Assembly (NCBI GenBank): GCA_030602315.1
Contig: JAUVZY010000006.1
Location: forward strand, 55,961-119,960
Reading direction: 5' to 3'
Source: Pseudomonadaceae bacterium
GTDB lineage: Bacteria > Pseudomonadota > Gammaproteobacteria > Pseudomonadales > Pseudomonadaceae
Length of the DNA stretch: 64,000 nt
The translations under genes were made by a program, and so were the position numbers. Below are positions 44,609 through 53,799 of the stretch, piece by piece. The notes below the pieces were generated by a model. The model was given only the letters and a program-made list of their open reading frames with translations, was not told the DNA's origin and did no database searches. Each line of letters starts with the position of its first letter. Positions within the stretch are counted from its first letter, which is position 1.

Positions 44609-45372
44609 AAACCCTTCTGATCATCGGCATCGGCGCGGGCGATCCCGATTACCTGACGGTGCAGGCCATCAAGGCGCTCAACCGGGCCGACGTGTTCTTT
44701 CTGATGGACAAGGGCGCCGCCAAGGATTCGCTGATCGATCTGCGCAAGCACATTTGCGAGCGCTTCATCGAGACCCCCGGTTACCGCTTCGTCGAAGCGC
44801 CATGCCCGGAGCGCGCACGCGGGGTGGCCGACTATCGCGCCAGCGTGGTGGACCTGAACCAGGACAAGCAGCAGGTGTTCGAGCGGATGATCGGCGAGGA
44901 CCTGGCCGACGGCGAGGTCGGCGCGTTCCTCGTCTGGGGCGATCCGGCGCTGTATGACAGCACCCTGCGGATCGTCGAAACCATCGTGGCCAACAGCGCC
45001 GAGCCGATCGTCTACGAGGTGATTCCGGGGATTACCAGCCTGCAGGCGCTGGCGGCCAAGCACCGGGTCTGCTTCAACAGCATCGGTCAGCCGTTCCAGG
45101 TCACCCCGGCGCGGCGGCTGGCCGAAGGCTTTCCGGAGCAGCTCGACAGCGTGCTGGTGATGCTCGATGCGCAAGACACCTACCGGCTATTTGCCGAGCA
45201 GGACATGGACATCTACTGGGGCGCCTATGTCGGCACCGCCGATGAGGTGCTGATCGCCGGGCGGCTGAGCGAGGTCGCCGAGACGATCCAGCGCACCCGC
45301 GCCGCGCTGCGCGAGCAGCACGGCTGGATCATGGACAGCTACCTGTTGCGCCGCCGCGACGGCCAGAGCTGA
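44605..45372 (+). CDS. cobF: Precorrin-6A synthase (deacetylating) CobF
   Basis: 255 residues from GTG 44605, which overlaps the chlD stop (GTGA) and has GGAG ten bases upstream; the longer open frame from 43459 is only antisense-like noise over chlD. CobF methylates C1 and removes acetate in the aerobic corrin pathway. Tetrapyrrole-methylase features: LIIGIGAGDPDYLTVQA, NQDKQQVFERMI, VWGDPALYDSTLRI and VIPGITSLQALAAKHRV. Its presence together with CobG marks the oxygen-dependent route. Last gene of the cobW operon, convergent with the CbiM-like gene 16 bases away. Confidence 0.94.
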   Translation: MKTLLIIGIGAGDPDYLTVQAIKALNRADVFFLMDKGAAKDSLIDLRKHICERFIETPGYRFVEAPCPERARGVADYRASVVDLNQDKQQVFERMIGEDLADGEVGAFLVWGDPALYDSTLRIVETIVANSAEPIVYEVIPGITSLQALAAKHRVCFNSIGQPFQVTPARRLAEGFPEQLDSVLVMLDAQDTYRLFAEQDMDIYWGAYVGTADEVLIAGRLSEVAETIQRTRAALREQHGWIMDSYLLRRRDGQS

Positions 45373-45388
45373 GCCGCGGCGCCGCCGG

Positions 45389-46036
45389 TCAGGCGTTGGC
45401 CAGCGACTTGACGGTGGTGAAGCGGCTGACCAGGCGGTGGTCGGCGTGGCGCTTGAGGCTGCGCACCACCAGGCAGGTGAACAGCGGCTCGAGCAGAACC
45501 ACCGGCAGGTAGGCAACGGCGAACAGCGCCCAGCTCTGCAATGCGGTCGGCTCGCTGCCCAGCGACAGCCAGAAGCCGACCATCAGCACCACACCGCCGT
45601 AGAAGGCCGCGTCGAACTTCACCACTTCCGCCCAACGAATGCTGCGCCCGGCGCCGAAGAACTGGCGGCCGAACAGCCCGTGCGCGGCGATCAGCGGCAG
45701 GATCAGCGACAGCGAGTTGACCGCCAGATGCACCAGGTCCGCCGGCTCGAACAACAGGCCCTGCAGCAGCAGGCCGATGGCGAAGCCGAACATCGTCGGC
45801 ACGAAGCCGAAGATCACATACACGGCCGAGGCACCGACGAAGTGCAGCTCGGACGGTCCCACCGGCAGGTGGAACACCTCCATGAACACCGAGAAGAACA
45901 GCGCTGCGAGGACGGTCTTGACCCAGATGTCGGGCCGCCACAAGAGCTTGGGCAGGAAAACCGCCAGGGTGGAGACGGCGGCGGCGTTGGCGAAGAGGAT
46001 CTTGGCGGCGTTCAGCACGCCGGGTTCGATATGCAT
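45389..46036 (-). CDS. CbiM-like cobalt ECF transporter permease
   Basis: 215 residues from ATG 46036 (GGAGGGAG seven bases upstream; frames further upstream run over the riboswitch). The N-terminus MHIEPG resembles the Met-His metal-binding start of CbiM, which supports this start. Five or six membrane segments follow, with FHLPVGPSELHFVGASAVYV and AVNSLSLILPLIAAHGLFG as family landmarks. CbiM is the substrate-binding component of cobalt ECF importers. No cbiN, cbiQ or cbiO is visible, so it is an orphan here or uses energising subunits from elsewhere. A cobalamin riboswitch directly upstream confirms membership of the B12 regulon. Confidence 0.88.
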   Translation of the reverse strand: MHIEPGVLNAAKILFANAAAVSTLAVFLPKLLWRPDIWVKTVLAALFFSVFMEVFHLPVGPSELHFVGASAVYVIFGFVPTMFGFAIGLLLQGLLFEPADLVHLAVNSLSLILPLIAAHGLFGRQFFGAGRSIRWAEVVKFDAAFYGGVVLMVGFWLSLGSEPTALQSWALFAVAYLPVVLLEPLFTCLVVRSLKRHADHRLVSRFTTVKSLANA

Positions 46037-46086
46037 CGTTCTCCCTCCGAGGGATGCAGGTGGATGAGGTGCCGGAGCGGCCTCGA

Positions 46087-46235
46087 TGGCAGGTTTCCTG
46101 GCTGATGGGTCAGCGTGCGTCTGCGTCTTCCCGGCCCCGCTGGGGCCAGTGGTGCAGGCGAACTCGCCATTCACAGTTGCGGGGGCAGCGCAGGCTTGGC
46201 CGAGGCGTACCTGCTTCCCTGTTACCGCTGTCAGT
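46087..46235 (-). ncRNA. Cobalamin riboswitch upstream of the CbiM-like gene
   Basis: On the minus strand: ACAGGGAAGCAGGT, then GCTGCCCCCGCAACTGTGA (core, 46190-46172), GCCACTGGCC, CGGGAAG and GCCAGGAAACCTGCC. The 3' end is about 50 bases before the start codon, close enough to act on translation initiation. Confidence 0.92.
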
Positions 46236-46305
46236 TCGACAGCGCCATCGAGCGCGCTAGGGTAATGCAAATTCGCGCCGGCCCGCCGAAAAAAAGCGGC
46301 GAAGC

Positions 46306-47979
46306 TCAGTGGGCCGGATAGCTGCGTGGGGTATAGACCCACGCACTGCCATCGGCTCGGGCAAACCGCACACTTTGCGACGAACCGACGATCACCAGGG
46401 TGCGCATGTCCACCTGCTCGGGGGTGAGCGCGCCCAGGGTGGTCACCTTCAGCGCCTCCGCGGGCCGTCCGATGTCGCGGCCCAGCACCACCAGCGTCTC
46501 GGCTGCGCGGGTTTCGGCCAGCACCTCGAGGGCGCGGCCGAGCTGCCAGGGACGGGACTTGGAAATCGGGTTGTAGAAGGCCATTACCAGATCGGCGGCG
46601 GCGGCGTGGCGCAGGCGCTGCTCGATGACCGCCCAGGGCTTGAGGTTGTCCGACAGCGACAGCATGCAGAAGTCGTGGCCCAGTGGCGCGCCGGCCTTGG
46701 CGGCGGTGGCCAGGGCGGCTGACACCCCGGGCAGGATCTTCAGCTCGACCGCGTGCCAGCTGGGCTCGCTGGAGGCATGCAACGCTTCGAGTACCGCCGC
46801 GGCCATGGCGAACACGCCCGGGTCGCCGGACGAGATCACCACCACGCGCCGCCCGCGGGCGGCCAGCTCGAAGGCATGGCGGGCGCGCTGCAGTTCCTCG
46901 CGGTTGTCGCTGCAGTGGCTGACCTGGCCGGGACGAAGCGGGCCGGCCATGCGGATGTAGGTCTCGTAGCCGAGCAGGTCCTGGGCCTCGTCGAGCGCCT
47001 GGCGTGCTGCCGGAACCATGAACTGCGGGTCGCCGGGGCCGAGGCCGATGACCGTCAGCGTGCCGCGCGGCTGGCCGATCCGAGCCGGATCGAGCGGGGC
47101 GCTGGCCATGTGCAGCTGCCAGAGCGCGTTACGGCTGTGCAGCGGCGGCAGTGCCTGCGGCTGGTCGACAAAGCGCAGCGGCAGACCCAGCACGCTGGCC
47201 GCCTGCTGCAGCTCGGCAGCGGCCATCAGCGCGTGCGGTGCGGCCAGGCAGGCCAGACTCTGCCGGGCCACGCCGGCCTCGCCGAGCAGCGTCTGCAGCC
47301 CGGCGACCAGGTCGCCGTCCACCTGCGTGGCGTACGCCAGCAGTTGCTGCGGATGGATCCGCAGCGTGCGGCGATCGTCCGCCTCGCGGTACGGGCTGAT
47401 GCTGACCACATGGCGCGCATCGGCGGCGAGCGGCAGACGGGCGCTGTCCAGCCAGGGCGCCTGGCCGTCGATGCGCAGCGTTTCGCCGGCCAGCAGGTCG
47501 CTGACAAAGCGTTTGCCCTGCTCGAGATCGGCCAGCACGTAGCCAGGCGGCGGATTGAGCAGGCAGGTGCCAAAGCGCAGCTCGCCGCTGGTGGTGATTG
47601 CCGGCTGCACCTCGAGCGCCGCCGCAATCTCATGCGCCAGGCGGTTGACCCCGCGCAGCCCGCCAAGCAGCGGCACCACGGCACTGCCGTCCTCGGCCAC
47701 CGCCAGCACCGGCGGCTCGCTGTCCTTGTCGCCGAGCACGCTGGCCAGGCTGCGGATGACGATGCCCGCCGCGCACAGCGCAATGATGGCCGTGCCGCTT
47801 GCATACAGCTGGCGCAGGTGCTCGCCGAACTGGGTGTAGGCCCGCTCCGGCGCCTCCACGCGGCCTTGCAGGCCGTGAATCTGCGCCTCGGGGTAGCGTT
47901 GTTGAATGCGCCGGGCGGTAGCCAGGGCGGAGGCGCCGAGAATCACGATGGCGGGGGCGGTGCAGGCGGGAGCGGGCAT
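46306..47979 (-). CDS. cobJ: CbiG-CobJ fusion: precorrin-3B C17-methyltransferase
   Basis: 557 residues from ATG 47979 (AGGA eight bases upstream). Residues ~1-310 resemble CbiG: VILGASALATARRIQQRYP, IIALCAAGIVIRSLASVL, VVPLLGGLRGVNRLAHEIA, plus a degenerate CbiG-C-like part (LAAPHALMAAAELQQAA). Residues ~325-557 are CobJ: LTVIGLGPGDPQFMVPAARQ, VISSGDPGVFAMAAAVLEAL, LPGVSAALATAAKAGAPLGHDF and AFYNPISKSRPWQLGRA. CobJ methylates C17 with ring contraction. The fusion is common in pseudomonads. It follows cobI by 47 bases and ends the cobG operon. Confidence 0.93.
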   Translation of the reverse strand: MPAPACTAPAIVILGASALATARRIQQRYPEAQIHGLQGRVEAPERAYTQFGEHLRQLYASGTAIIALCAAGIVIRSLASVLGDKDSEPPVLAVAEDGSAVVPLLGGLRGVNRLAHEIAAALEVQPAITTSGELRFGTCLLNPPPGYVLADLEQGKRFVSDLLAGETLRIDGQAPWLDSARLPLAADARHVVSISPYREADDRRTLRIHPQQLLAYATQVDGDLVAGLQTLLGEAGVARQSLACLAAPHALMAAAELQQAASVLGLPLRFVDQPQALPPLHSRNALWQLHMASAPLDPARIGQPRGTLTVIGLGPGDPQFMVPAARQALDEAQDLLGYETYIRMAGPLRPGQVSHCSDNREELQRARHAFELAARGRRVVVISSGDPGVFAMAAAVLEALHASSEPSWHAVELKILPGVSAALATAAKAGAPLGHDFCMLSLSDNLKPWAVIEQRLRHAAAADLVMAFYNPISKSRPWQLGRALEVLAETRAAETLVVLGRDIGRPAEALKVTTLGALTPEQVDMRTLVIVGSSQSVRFARADGSAWVYTPRSYPAH

Positions 47980-48026
47980 TGGAGTTGTCCTGGAAAGCGG
48001 TGGCGCAGAGGGCGGTGGCGGCAGCG

Positions 48027-48773
48027 TCAGCCGCGCCACTTTTCGCCGGGCACGACGATCATCGAGAAATACGGCGAGGACATCGGGTCCACCTCATCCA
48101 GCGGCACGATCCGCTGGTTGGCCATGGTGGCGCGCTCGACGTAATGCGCGCGCTCATCGAGACCCAGCTCGCGCAGTACCCGGCGCACCTTGTCGAAGTT
48201 GCGTCCAAGCTTCATCACCACGGCCGCTTCGGCGTCCTGCAGGCGCTGCTTGAGCTCGGCTTCGGGCAACACGCCCGAGAGCACCGACAGGCTCTGGTTG
48301 CGGTACACCAGCGGGGTGCCGAGGACCGAGGCGCAGCCGAGCATGGAGCACACCCCGGGCACCACTTCCACCTGATAGCGGTCGGCGAGGCGGTCGTGCA
48401 GGTACATGTACGAGCCGTAGAAGAACGGATCGCCTTCGCAGATCACCGCCACGTCGCGCCCGGCATCGAGCTCGGCGGCTATCTGGCTGGCGCAGGTATC
48501 GTAGAAATCGCTGATCACGTCCTCGTAACAGAGCGGCGGGGCGAGCTTCTCGGTGGTCACCGGGTAGACCAGCGGCATGCGCTGCTGGCTGTCGCTCAGG
48601 TGCCGCTCGATGATCCCGAAGGCGTTGCCACCGTTGCCCTTGCTGGCCTTGGCCTTGGCCACGAAGTAGCCGATCACCGGCGCGCCTTGCAGCAGACGCA
48701 AGGCCTTGAGGGTGATCAGCTCGGGGTCGCCCGGCCCGACGCCGAGGCCGAGCAGGCGTCCTTTGGCGCTCAT
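48027..48773 (-). CDS. cobI: Precorrin-2 C20-methyltransferase CobI
   Basis: 248 residues. [20 protein letters not shown] at the N-terminus, [49 protein letters not shown] and [15 protein letters not shown] are CobI features. It commits precorrin-2 to corrin synthesis with the C20 methylation. ATG 48773 overlaps the cobH stop as TAATG and has GGAGG upstream. Frames further upstream simply run through cobH. Confidence 0.95.
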   Translation of the reverse strand: MSAKGRLLGLGVGPGDPELITLKALRLLQGAPVIGYFVAKAKASKGNGGNAFGIIERHLSDSQQRMPLVYPVTTEKLAPPLCYEDVISDFYDTCASQIAAELDAGRDVAVICEGDPFFYGSYMYLHDRLADRYQVEVVPGVCSMLGCASVLGTPLVYRNQSLSVLSGVLPEAELKQRLQDAEAAVVMKLGRNFDKVRRVLRELGLDERAHYVERATMANQRIVPLDEVDPMSSPYFSMIVVPGEKWRG

Positions 48774-49399
48774 TACTCCACCTCCGTGGCCAGGGCGTTG
48801 AGTGCGGCCACGGCCATCGCGCTGCCGCCACGACGGCCGCGGACGATCACATAGGGCACGCCGTGGTCGCCCAGGGCCAGCGCTTCCTTGGATTCGGCCG
48901 CGCCGATGAAGCCCACCGGCATGCCGATGATCAGCGCCGGCTTGGGCGCGCCGGCGGCGAGCATTTCCAGCAGGTAGAAGAGGGCGGTGGGGGCATTGCC
49001 GATCACCACCACGCTGCCCTCGAGGTGCTCGCGCCACAGCTCCAGCGCCACCGCCGAGCGGGTGTTGCCCAGCCGCTGCGCCATCGCCGGCACCGCCGGA
49101 TCATGCAGCGTGCAGATCACCGGGTTGTCGGCCGGCAGACGCGGGCGGGTGATCCCTTCGGCCACCATGCGCGCATCGCAGAGAATGGCCGCACCGGCCT
49201 GCAGCGCCGCACGCCCGGCCGTGCCGGCACCGGGCGAGAAAGCCAGGTCGGCGACGATATCGACCATGCCGCAGGCGTGGATCACCCGTACCGCGAGCTT
49301 TTCCATGTCGGCGGGAATGGCGCTGAGATCGGCCTCGGCGCGAATGGTGGCAAAGGACTGACGGTAGATTTCCTGGCCGTCGCGGATGTAATCAAGCAT
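48773..49399 (-). CDS. cobH: Precorrin-8X methylmutase CobH
   Basis: 208 residues from ATG 49399 (AGGA seven bases upstream; overlaps the cobG stop by 8 bases). CobH moves the C11 methyl to C12, giving hydrogenobyrinic acid. IHACGMVDI holds the catalytic His41. Other landmarks: [53 protein letters not shown] and [18 protein letters not shown]. No anomalies. Confidence 0.95.
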   Translation of the reverse strand: MLDYIRDGQEIYRQSFATIRAEADLSAIPADMEKLAVRVIHACGMVDIVADLAFSPGAGTAGRAALQAGAAILCDARMVAEGITRPRLPADNPVICTLHDPAVPAMAQRLGNTRSAVALELWREHLEGSVVVIGNAPTALFYLLEMLAAGAPKPALIIGMPVGFIGAAESKEALALGDHGVPYVIVRGRRGGSAMAVAALNALATEVE

Positions 49400-50729
49400 C
49401 GGTGCTTCCTGTTGCGTGGCGCTGCGCGAGCCATGTGCTCGCCTGGTCGATCCCCATGGGGGCGGCAATCGGCCGGCCGAAGCCGGCGATGCCCGCAACG
49501 CGTTGGTAAAGTTGATAGTGCCCGCCATCGGTGGCCAGCAGGGTGTAGGGCGCCACATGAGCCGCCGCGCAGGAGCGCGGGCAGCCGCTGAGATGAACCT
49601 GCGGGCGGGCACCGCTCTGGCGCAGCTGCGCCGCCAGCCGCAGGGCGTCGGCCTTGGTGTCGGCCAGCCCCTTGGCGCAGGCGGCCGAGCCGGTGCAGGC
49701 AATCAGCCCGCTCAGCGGGTCGTCATCGGTGAGCAAGCCCTGTGCGTGCAGCCCGGCGAGCAGTGCCTCGGCCTGTGCCGTCGGCACGTTCGGCAGCAGC
49801 AGCCCTTGCCAGGGCGTCAGGCGCAGGCTGGCGTCGCCGTGACGTTCGGCCAGTTCGGCCAGACGGCGCAGCTGGCCGGCGTCGATCCGGCCCAGGCGAG
49901 CCCCGGCGGCGACCATGGTCAACCCGGCCTGGCGCTGAGCAAAGAGCCCGATCGGGGCGCGCTCGCTGACCGGCCGCCGCTTGTAGTCGGCGGCCGGCGA
50001 CAGCGCGAACGGCAGCCGCGCCTGCAGCTGCCGGAGAAAGCCTTCGGCACCGATGGCTTCGAGCAACTGGCGCATGCGGCTGTGCGAGGGCTCGGCCAGC
50101 GCGAGAAAATTCAGCAGCACGGCCTCGACCAGCGCGCCGGCGTCGCTCAGCGCGACCTGCGCCAGCGGCCGTTCGCTTGGGCAGCCGGCGAGGCCGAAGG
50201 CCAGCTGCCCGGGGGCTTCGGGCACGGCGCGCAGCCAGAGGTCGTGGGGGTGCGCCAGCATGTTCAGCGCCTCGCCGCCGTCGAGCTGGATGGCGAACTT
50301 CGGCGAGAGGGCATGCAGCGCCGGGGTGTGCTGCAGCAGTGCCAGCAGCTCGGCCGCCAGCGGCCGGGTGTCGAGCACCGCGGCCGGATCGAGGCCGGCT
50401 GCCGGGCTCAGCATCAGGTTGCGGACATCGTCCGCCTCGGCCACCGCGGGCCCCAGTCCGGCGGCGAACAGCGCGTCGATCAGTTGCCGCTCGCACGACG
50501 GACGCACGCCGCGCACCTGCAGATTGCTGCGGTTGGTCAGCTCCAGCACGCCACTGGCGGTGTGCTGCGCCGCCTCGGCGAGCGCGCGCGCCTGGGCTGC
50601 GGTCAGGTTGCCGCCGGGCAGCTTGACCCGGCAGATACCGCCATCCAGCGCCTGCACGATGCGCAGCAGGCCCGGACACGCACTCGGGCGCGGAGTCGGC
50701 AGATCAGTGTGGGGAGCACATTCGTGCAC
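49392..50729 (-). CDS. cobG: Precorrin-3B synthase CobG
   Basis: 445 residues from GTG 50729 ([16 protein letters not shown]...); no ATG precedes the conserved region and the longer frame to 50819 is not conserved-looking. CobG is the oxygen-dependent mono-oxygenase of the aerobic pathway and resembles sulfite/nitrite reductases. It has [13 protein letters not shown] and the [4Fe-4S] ligands CTGSAAC and CPRSC in [18 protein letters not shown] and [13 protein letters not shown]. First gene of the operon cobG-cobH-cobI-cobJ, about 100 bases downstream of a cobalamin riboswitch. Confidence 0.93.
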   Translation of the reverse strand: MHECAPHTDLPTPRPSACPGLLRIVQALDGGICRVKLPGGNLTAAQARALAEAAQHTASGVLELTNRSNLQVRGVRPSCERQLIDALFAAGLGPAVAEADDVRNLMLSPAAGLDPAAVLDTRPLAAELLALLQHTPALHALSPKFAIQLDGGEALNMLAHPHDLWLRAVPEAPGQLAFGLAGCPSERPLAQVALSDAGALVEAVLLNFLALAEPSHSRMRQLLEAIGAEGFLRQLQARLPFALSPAADYKRRPVSERAPIGLFAQRQAGLTMVAAGARLGRIDAGQLRRLAELAERHGDASLRLTPWQGLLLPNVPTAQAEALLAGLHAQGLLTDDDPLSGLIACTGSAACAKGLADTKADALRLAAQLRQSGARPQVHLSGCPRSCAAAHVAPYTLLATDGGHYQLYQRVAGIAGFGRPIAAPMGIDQASTWLAQRHATGSTDA

Positions 50730-50832
50730 GAGGTCACCCGATGGAAAACGACGCGGCAACCGGACCGACAGGCTCGGCAGAGCCCGGTGGCATCGGTTCG
50801 CCCCGCCCGATGTTGGCACTCGCGACAGCGTG

Positions 50833-50991
50833 TCGGCAGGTCTCCTGGCTAACAGGTCTTCATCCTCCGCGGCCTTCCCGGTTTCCCAGTGGCAGGGTGC
50901 GGCAGATTCGCTGTTTACAGTTGCGGGGGCAGCTCGGTCGCGACCTTCATCGCTCCGGATTCCCTCTTAGGCCCGTGGGGCACCGACGAAG
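50833..50991 (-). ncRNA. Cobalamin riboswitch upstream of cobG
   Basis: Minus strand: CGTCGGTGCCCC, AAGAGGGAATCCGG, core GCTGCCCCCGCAACTGTAA (50932-50914), GCCACTGGG, CGGGAAGG and GCCAGGAGACCTGCC. The 3' end is ~105 bases before the cobG start. It should repress cobG-cobH-cobI-cobJ when cobalamin is plentiful. Confidence 0.93.
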
Positions 50992-50996
50992 GCGCT

Positions 50997-51002
50997 ATTA
51001 TG
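50997..51002 (-). promoter_or_regulatory. -10 element of the cobG transcript
   Basis: CATAAT on the minus strand; a start seven bases on would be at ~50990, the first base of the riboswitch. A good -35 is not visible. Confidence 0.4.
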
Positions 51003-51073
51003 CCCGCTTTGTCCGGCGCTGCGGCAGCCGCTCATGGCCCGGGCATGCCGCACAAGGGGAGGAACAGGCGCCC

Positions 51074-52279
51074 ATGACGCCCTGGTTGACAGTGATAGGC
51101 ATCGGCGAGGATGGCCTGGCAGGCCTGGGAGAGGCCGCTCGCCAGGCGCTCGGCGAGGCCACGCGCATCATCGGTGGCGCGCGCCAGCTGGCGCTGCTGC
51201 CGGCAGAACTCGGCGCCGAGCGGCACGCGTGGCCCAGTCCGTTTTCGCTCGAGCCGGTGCTGTCGCGACGCGGCGCGCCGGTGTGCGTGCTGGCCAGTGG
51301 CGACCCGATGTTCTTCGGTATCGGGGCAACCCTGGCGCGGCAGTTGGACCCGCAGGAAATGCGCGTTTTCCCGGCGCCGTCTTCGGTGTCGCTGGCCGCG
51401 GCGCGGCTGGGCTGGGCGCTGCAGGAGGTCGAGGTGCTCTCGCTGGTGGCGCGGCCGCTGGCGGCGCTGAATGCCGCGCTGTTTCCCGGCGCGCGCATTC
51501 TGGTGCTGTGCAACGACGGCGACTGCCCGGCTAAGGTGGCGCAACTGCTGGTCGCACGCGGCTATCCCGCCAGCAAGCTGACCGTGCTGGAGCACCTGGG
51601 CGGTGCGCGCGAGCGGCGCATCGACGGCGTGGCCGGGCACTGGCAAGTGAGCACGGTCGCCGATCTGAATCTCTTGGCGATCGAGTGCCAGGCCGATGCG
51701 CAAGCCGCCCCGCTGGCGCTTACGCCCGGCCTGGCCGATGACTGCTACCGGCATGACGGTCAGCTGACCAAGCGCGATGTGCGCGCGGTGACCCTGGCGC
51801 GGCTGGCGCCGCTGCCCGGCGAACTGTTGTGGGATGTCGGCGCCGGTTGCGGCTCCATCGGCATCGAGTGGATGCGCGCCCATCCGCGCTGTCGGGCCAT
51901 TGCCGTGGAGGCCGATGCCGGTCGCCAGGCGCACATCCGTCACAACCGCGACGCGCTGGGCGTTCCGGCGCTGCAGCTGGTGGCCGGTAGCGCGCCGGAG
52001 GCCCTGGTCGGGTTGGCGGCGCCGGATGCGATCTTCATCGGTGGCGGAGTCACCGTGCCGGGCGTGCTGGAGCACTGCTGGGACAGCCTCAAGCCCGGTG
52101 GCCGCCTGCTGGCCAACGCGGTGACCTTGCAGAGCGAGGCGCTGCTGGTGGCGTGGCGCGAGCGCATCGGCGGCGAGCTGACGCGCATCGCCGTGGCCCA
52201 CGCCCAGCCGCTGGGCAACTTCGACACCTGGCGCGGCGCGCTGCCGATCACCCTGCTGCACGCGAGAAAACCCGCATGA
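51074..52279 (+). CDS. cobL: Precorrin-6B C5,C15-methyltransferase (decarboxylating) CobL
   Basis: 401 residues from ATG 51074; the longer open frame from 50741 lies over the opposing riboswitch. Two domains: CbiE-like (residues ~1-200; [54 protein letters not shown]) and CbiT-like (~205-401; [19 protein letters not shown] as SAM loop). It methylates C5 and C15 and decarboxylates the C12 side chain. No riboswitch is seen on this strand, unlike the divergent cobG operon. Its stop overlaps the cobK start. Confidence 0.95.
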   Translation: MTPWLTVIGIGEDGLAGLGEAARQALGEATRIIGGARQLALLPAELGAERHAWPSPFSLEPVLSRRGAPVCVLASGDPMFFGIGATLARQLDPQEMRVFPAPSSVSLAAARLGWALQEVEVLSLVARPLAALNAALFPGARILVLCNDGDCPAKVAQLLVARGYPASKLTVLEHLGGARERRIDGVAGHWQVSTVADLNLLAIECQADAQAAPLALTPGLADDCYRHDGQLTKRDVRAVTLARLAPLPGELLWDVGAGCGSIGIEWMRAHPRCRAIAVEADAGRQAHIRHNRDALGVPALQLVAGSAPEALVGLAAPDAIFIGGGVTVPGVLEHCWDSLKPGGRLLANAVTLQSEALLVAWRERIGGELTRIAVAHAQPLGNFDTWRGALPITLLHARKPA

Positions 52280-53010
52280 CCCGCATTCTGCTGCTCGGCG
52301 GCACTGGCGATGCGCTGCGTCTGGCGCGAACCCTGAGCGCCGACGACATCTACAGCCTGGCCGGCCTGGGCACCGTTCCGGCGGATCTGCCGTGCCAGGT
52401 CCGAGTAGGCGGATTCGGCGGCGCCGACGGGCTGGCGCGCTTCATCGAGGCCGAACGCATCGGCCTGCTGATCGATGCCACCCACCCCTACGCGGCGCAG
52501 ATCAGCGCCAACGCGGCACGCGCCGCGGCGCTCACCGCGCGGCCCTGCTGGGCCTTGCGCCGGCCGGCCTGGGAGGCCGGCGAGGGCGATGACTGGCGCG
52601 AGGTGGACGACTGGGCCGCGCTGGTCGCCGCGCTGCAACCGTTCCGGCGGCCGTTCTTCACCCTCGGCCGCGAGCCGCTGGCGCATCTGGCACGGATTCC
52701 CGCCCACCAGCACTGGACCATCCGCTGCCTGCAGGCGCTGCCGGCGACCGAGCAGGCCCGGATCATCGGCGCCCGGGGGCCGTTCGCACTCGATCAGGAG
52801 CGTCTGCTGTTCGAGCAGCTGGGCTTCGATGTGCTAGTGAGCAAGAACAGCGGCGGGCGCTCCACCGAGCCGAAACTTCAGGTGGCCCGCGAGCGGGGGG
52901 TGCCGGTGCTCATGCTGCGCCGCCCCGCGCTGCCACCTGTGACGCGGACCTTCGCTGACCTCGAAACGCTCGTTCAGGCCCTGGCCAGCGCCCCCGACCG
53001 GCAGCCCTGA
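52276..53010 (+). CDS. cobK: Precorrin-6A reductase CobK
   Basis: 244 residues, ATG 52276 overlapping the cobL stop (ATGA). CobK reduces precorrin-6A to 6B with [23 protein letters not shown] (dinucleotide loop), [29 protein letters not shown] and [17 protein letters not shown] followed by VPVLMLRRP are family motifs. Second gene of the cobL-cobK-[2Fe-2S] transcript. Confidence 0.94.
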   Translation: MTRILLLGGTGDALRLARTLSADDIYSLAGLGTVPADLPCQVRVGGFGGADGLARFIEAERIGLLIDATHPYAAQISANAARAAALTARPCWALRRPAWEAGEGDDWREVDDWAALVAALQPFRRPFFTLGREPLAHLARIPAHQHWTIRCLQALPATEQARIIGARGPFALDQERLLFEQLGFDVLVSKNSGGRSTEPKLQVARERGVPVLMLRRPALPPVTRTFADLETLVQALASAPDRQP

Positions 53011-53040
53011 AGCCGCTGCCCGCCCGATGGAGAACCACGC

Positions 53041-53757
53041 ATGACTACCGCTCCTGCCGCCTACGCCCAGGTCCTGTTCGTGGGGCCTGATCTGACCCAC
53101 GGCTCGTTCGCCGAACTGTTCCGGACCCGCCTGGCCGCGTTGCGCGGTACCCGGGCGCTGGATGAGCTGCTCGACAGCGGCGACGGCTACGCCTTGCTCT
53201 GGCAGCGGGTCCAGGACAGCCCGCGACCGCTGCTGGTGATCGATCTGGAGCCGCAGAGCAGCAGCGCCCATGTCGACTGGTTGCGTAGCGAACTGGCGCA
53301 GCTGGACGGCGCTGACGGCATTTTCGTCGTCAGTGCCATGGGCAGGGGCGAGCTACTGAGTGTCGACGCCGCCTGTGCGCTGATTGATCAGCCGGAGCTG
53401 CATCTGCCCTGCGGCGACGTCACCCCGCTGCCCGCCAGCCATGCCTGGTCGAAAATTCCGCCGCATCAGTACCGCGTGCTGGTCTGCAGCGGCCCGCGCT
53501 GCACCCGTCGCGGCGCGCTGCCGCTATGGAAAAGCCTGCGGGAGAAACTCAAGGCCGCGGGAAAGCTCGAGTGCGCGGGCGGGGTGCACATCACCCGCAC
53601 CCAGTGCCAGTTTCCCTGCGATGACGGGCCGACCTTGAGCGTTTATCCGGACGGCAGCTGGTACCGGTTGCGCAATGAAGCCGAAGTGGCGCGCCTGGTG
53701 GATGAAGTGTTCGTCGCCGGGGGCCAGGCAGCGGAGTTGCTGATCCCCAACCAGTGA
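53041..53757 (+). CDS. Protein with unknown N-terminal domain and C-terminal [2Fe-2S] ferredoxin-like domain
   Basis: 238 residues, GGAG nine bases before ATG. Residues ~135-235 form a thioredoxin-fold [2Fe-2S] domain: VLVCSGPRCTRRGALPLWKSL and ITRTQCQFPCDDGPTLSVYP give the Cys ligands (C-x4-C ... C-x3-C), followed by PDGSWYRLRNEAEVARLVDE. The first ~125 residues (VLFVGPDLTHGSFAELFRTRL, LLVIDLEPQSSSAHVDWLRSE) are not a family I can name. It lies 30 bases after cobK in the same direction. A role as electron donor for a cobalamin step such as CobG, CobK or cobalt reduction is plausible but inferred. Confidence 0.8.
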   Translation: MTTAPAAYAQVLFVGPDLTHGSFAELFRTRLAALRGTRALDELLDSGDGYALLWQRVQDSPRPLLVIDLEPQSSSAHVDWLRSELAQLDGADGIFVVSAMGRGELLSVDAACALIDQPELHLPCGDVTPLPASHAWSKIPPHQYRVLVCSGPRCTRRGALPLWKSLREKLKAAGKLECAGGVHITRTQCQFPCDDGPTLSVYPDGSWYRLRNEAEVARLVDEVFVAGGQAAELLIPNQ

Positions 53758-53799
53758 GGCAGCCGCTGCCGCGTGCGCGCCAGGCCCCGGGCTGGTTGG

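Noticed and set aside
43459..45372. Single 637-codon gene from within chlD to the end of cobF
   Set aside because: Only the part from 44605 is CobF; the upstream part is an out-of-frame reading of the AAA+ and VWA coding DNA.
46262..46305. Possible terminator after cobJ
   Set aside because: CGCCG and CGGCG pair but the T-run lies in the loop rather than after the stem, so it is not a normal intrinsic terminator.
50741..51073. N-terminal extension of CobL
   Set aside because: This stretch is the opposite strand of the cobG riboswitch and is not protein-like; CobL starts properly at 51074.
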